Shown piece after piece: positions 63,926-64,000 of a stretch of DNA of 64,000 nt (position 1 is its first letter; each line of letters opens with the position of its first letter). The stretch is from Chryseobacterium gleum (GTDB lineage: Bacteria; Bacteroidota; Bacteroidia; Flavobacteriales; Weeksellaceae): assembly GCF_900636535.1 (NCBI RefSeq), contig NZ_LR134289.1:2914001-2978000 (forward strand), in the 5' to 3' direction. The position numbers and the translations under genes were made by a program. The notes beneath the pieces are model-generated. The model saw only the letters and a list, made by a program, of their open reading frames with translations, was not told the DNA's origin and ran no database searches.

Positions 63926-64000
<75 letters not shown>

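Overview
The window is chromosomal DNA from a low-GC member of the Flavobacteriia, most likely Chryseobacterium or a close Weeksellaceae relative. The evidence is the TAnnTTTG-type promoter boxes, proteins with type IX secretion (T9SS) sorting tails, flavobacterial families (DUF6452/DUF6048, DUF3276, IPExxVDY-type, THX peptide), a 300-residue NusB, and tRNA genes without an encoded CCA. No species can be fixed from the sequence alone.

Bases 1 to about 10,233 are an accessory region that looks like the right-hand part of an integrative mobilizable element. Reading leftwards from a junction that resembles the 3' end of a tRNA or tmRNA gene, it carries a tyrosine integrase, two unknown proteins, an excisionase-type HTH protein, a D5-type helicase, a Toprim primase, an oriT-like block of inverted repeats and a relaxase. 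Two cargo genes follow: a PD-(D/E)XK-like protein and a small membrane protein. At the far left, on the opposite strand, is a Cas12f/TnpB-related protein that has lost all three RuvC catalytic positions and its zinc-finger tail. A strongly structured non-coding stretch lies directly downstream of it and looks like a guide RNA. This is the most interesting item in the window: a candidate nuclease-dead, RNA-guided DNA-binding system.

From 10.6 kb onward the window is ordinary core genome. A fatty-acid/RNase III/pyruvate kinase cluster (acpP-fabF-rnc-unknown-pyk) is followed by an aldehyde dehydrogenase with hutG and hutI, then ruvB, a PaiB-like protein, an MBL-fold hydrolase and coaE. Two very large T9SS cargo proteins come next (FnIII/GEVED repeats; a reprolysin-like metalloprotease). 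After them lie DUF6048/DUF6452, rlmD, a thioredoxin-like lipoprotein, the sdhCAB operon, comEC, a GH99-like hydrolase, lpxB, DUF2480, a DUF2723-like membrane protein, DUF937, the THX peptide, an IS3-family element, a MATE pump, a small ankyrin-like protein, aspS, an astacin-like lipoprotein, purA, a Crp/Fnr regulator, the NHEJ pair ku-ligD, a MscS channel, a DprE2-like SDR, yajC-DUF1573-nusB, an ABC exporter, DUF3276 and tRNA-His at the right edge.

Three housekeeping genes (hutI, ligD, yajC) are each broken by an apparent single missing A in an A-run, and each can be repaired exactly by adding one base. Consensus errors in homopolymers explain this better than real pseudogenes, but the A9 run in ligD could also support transcriptional slippage. 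In contrast, the frameshift in the IS3 element is at a correctly phased A AAA AAG heptamer and looks programmed.
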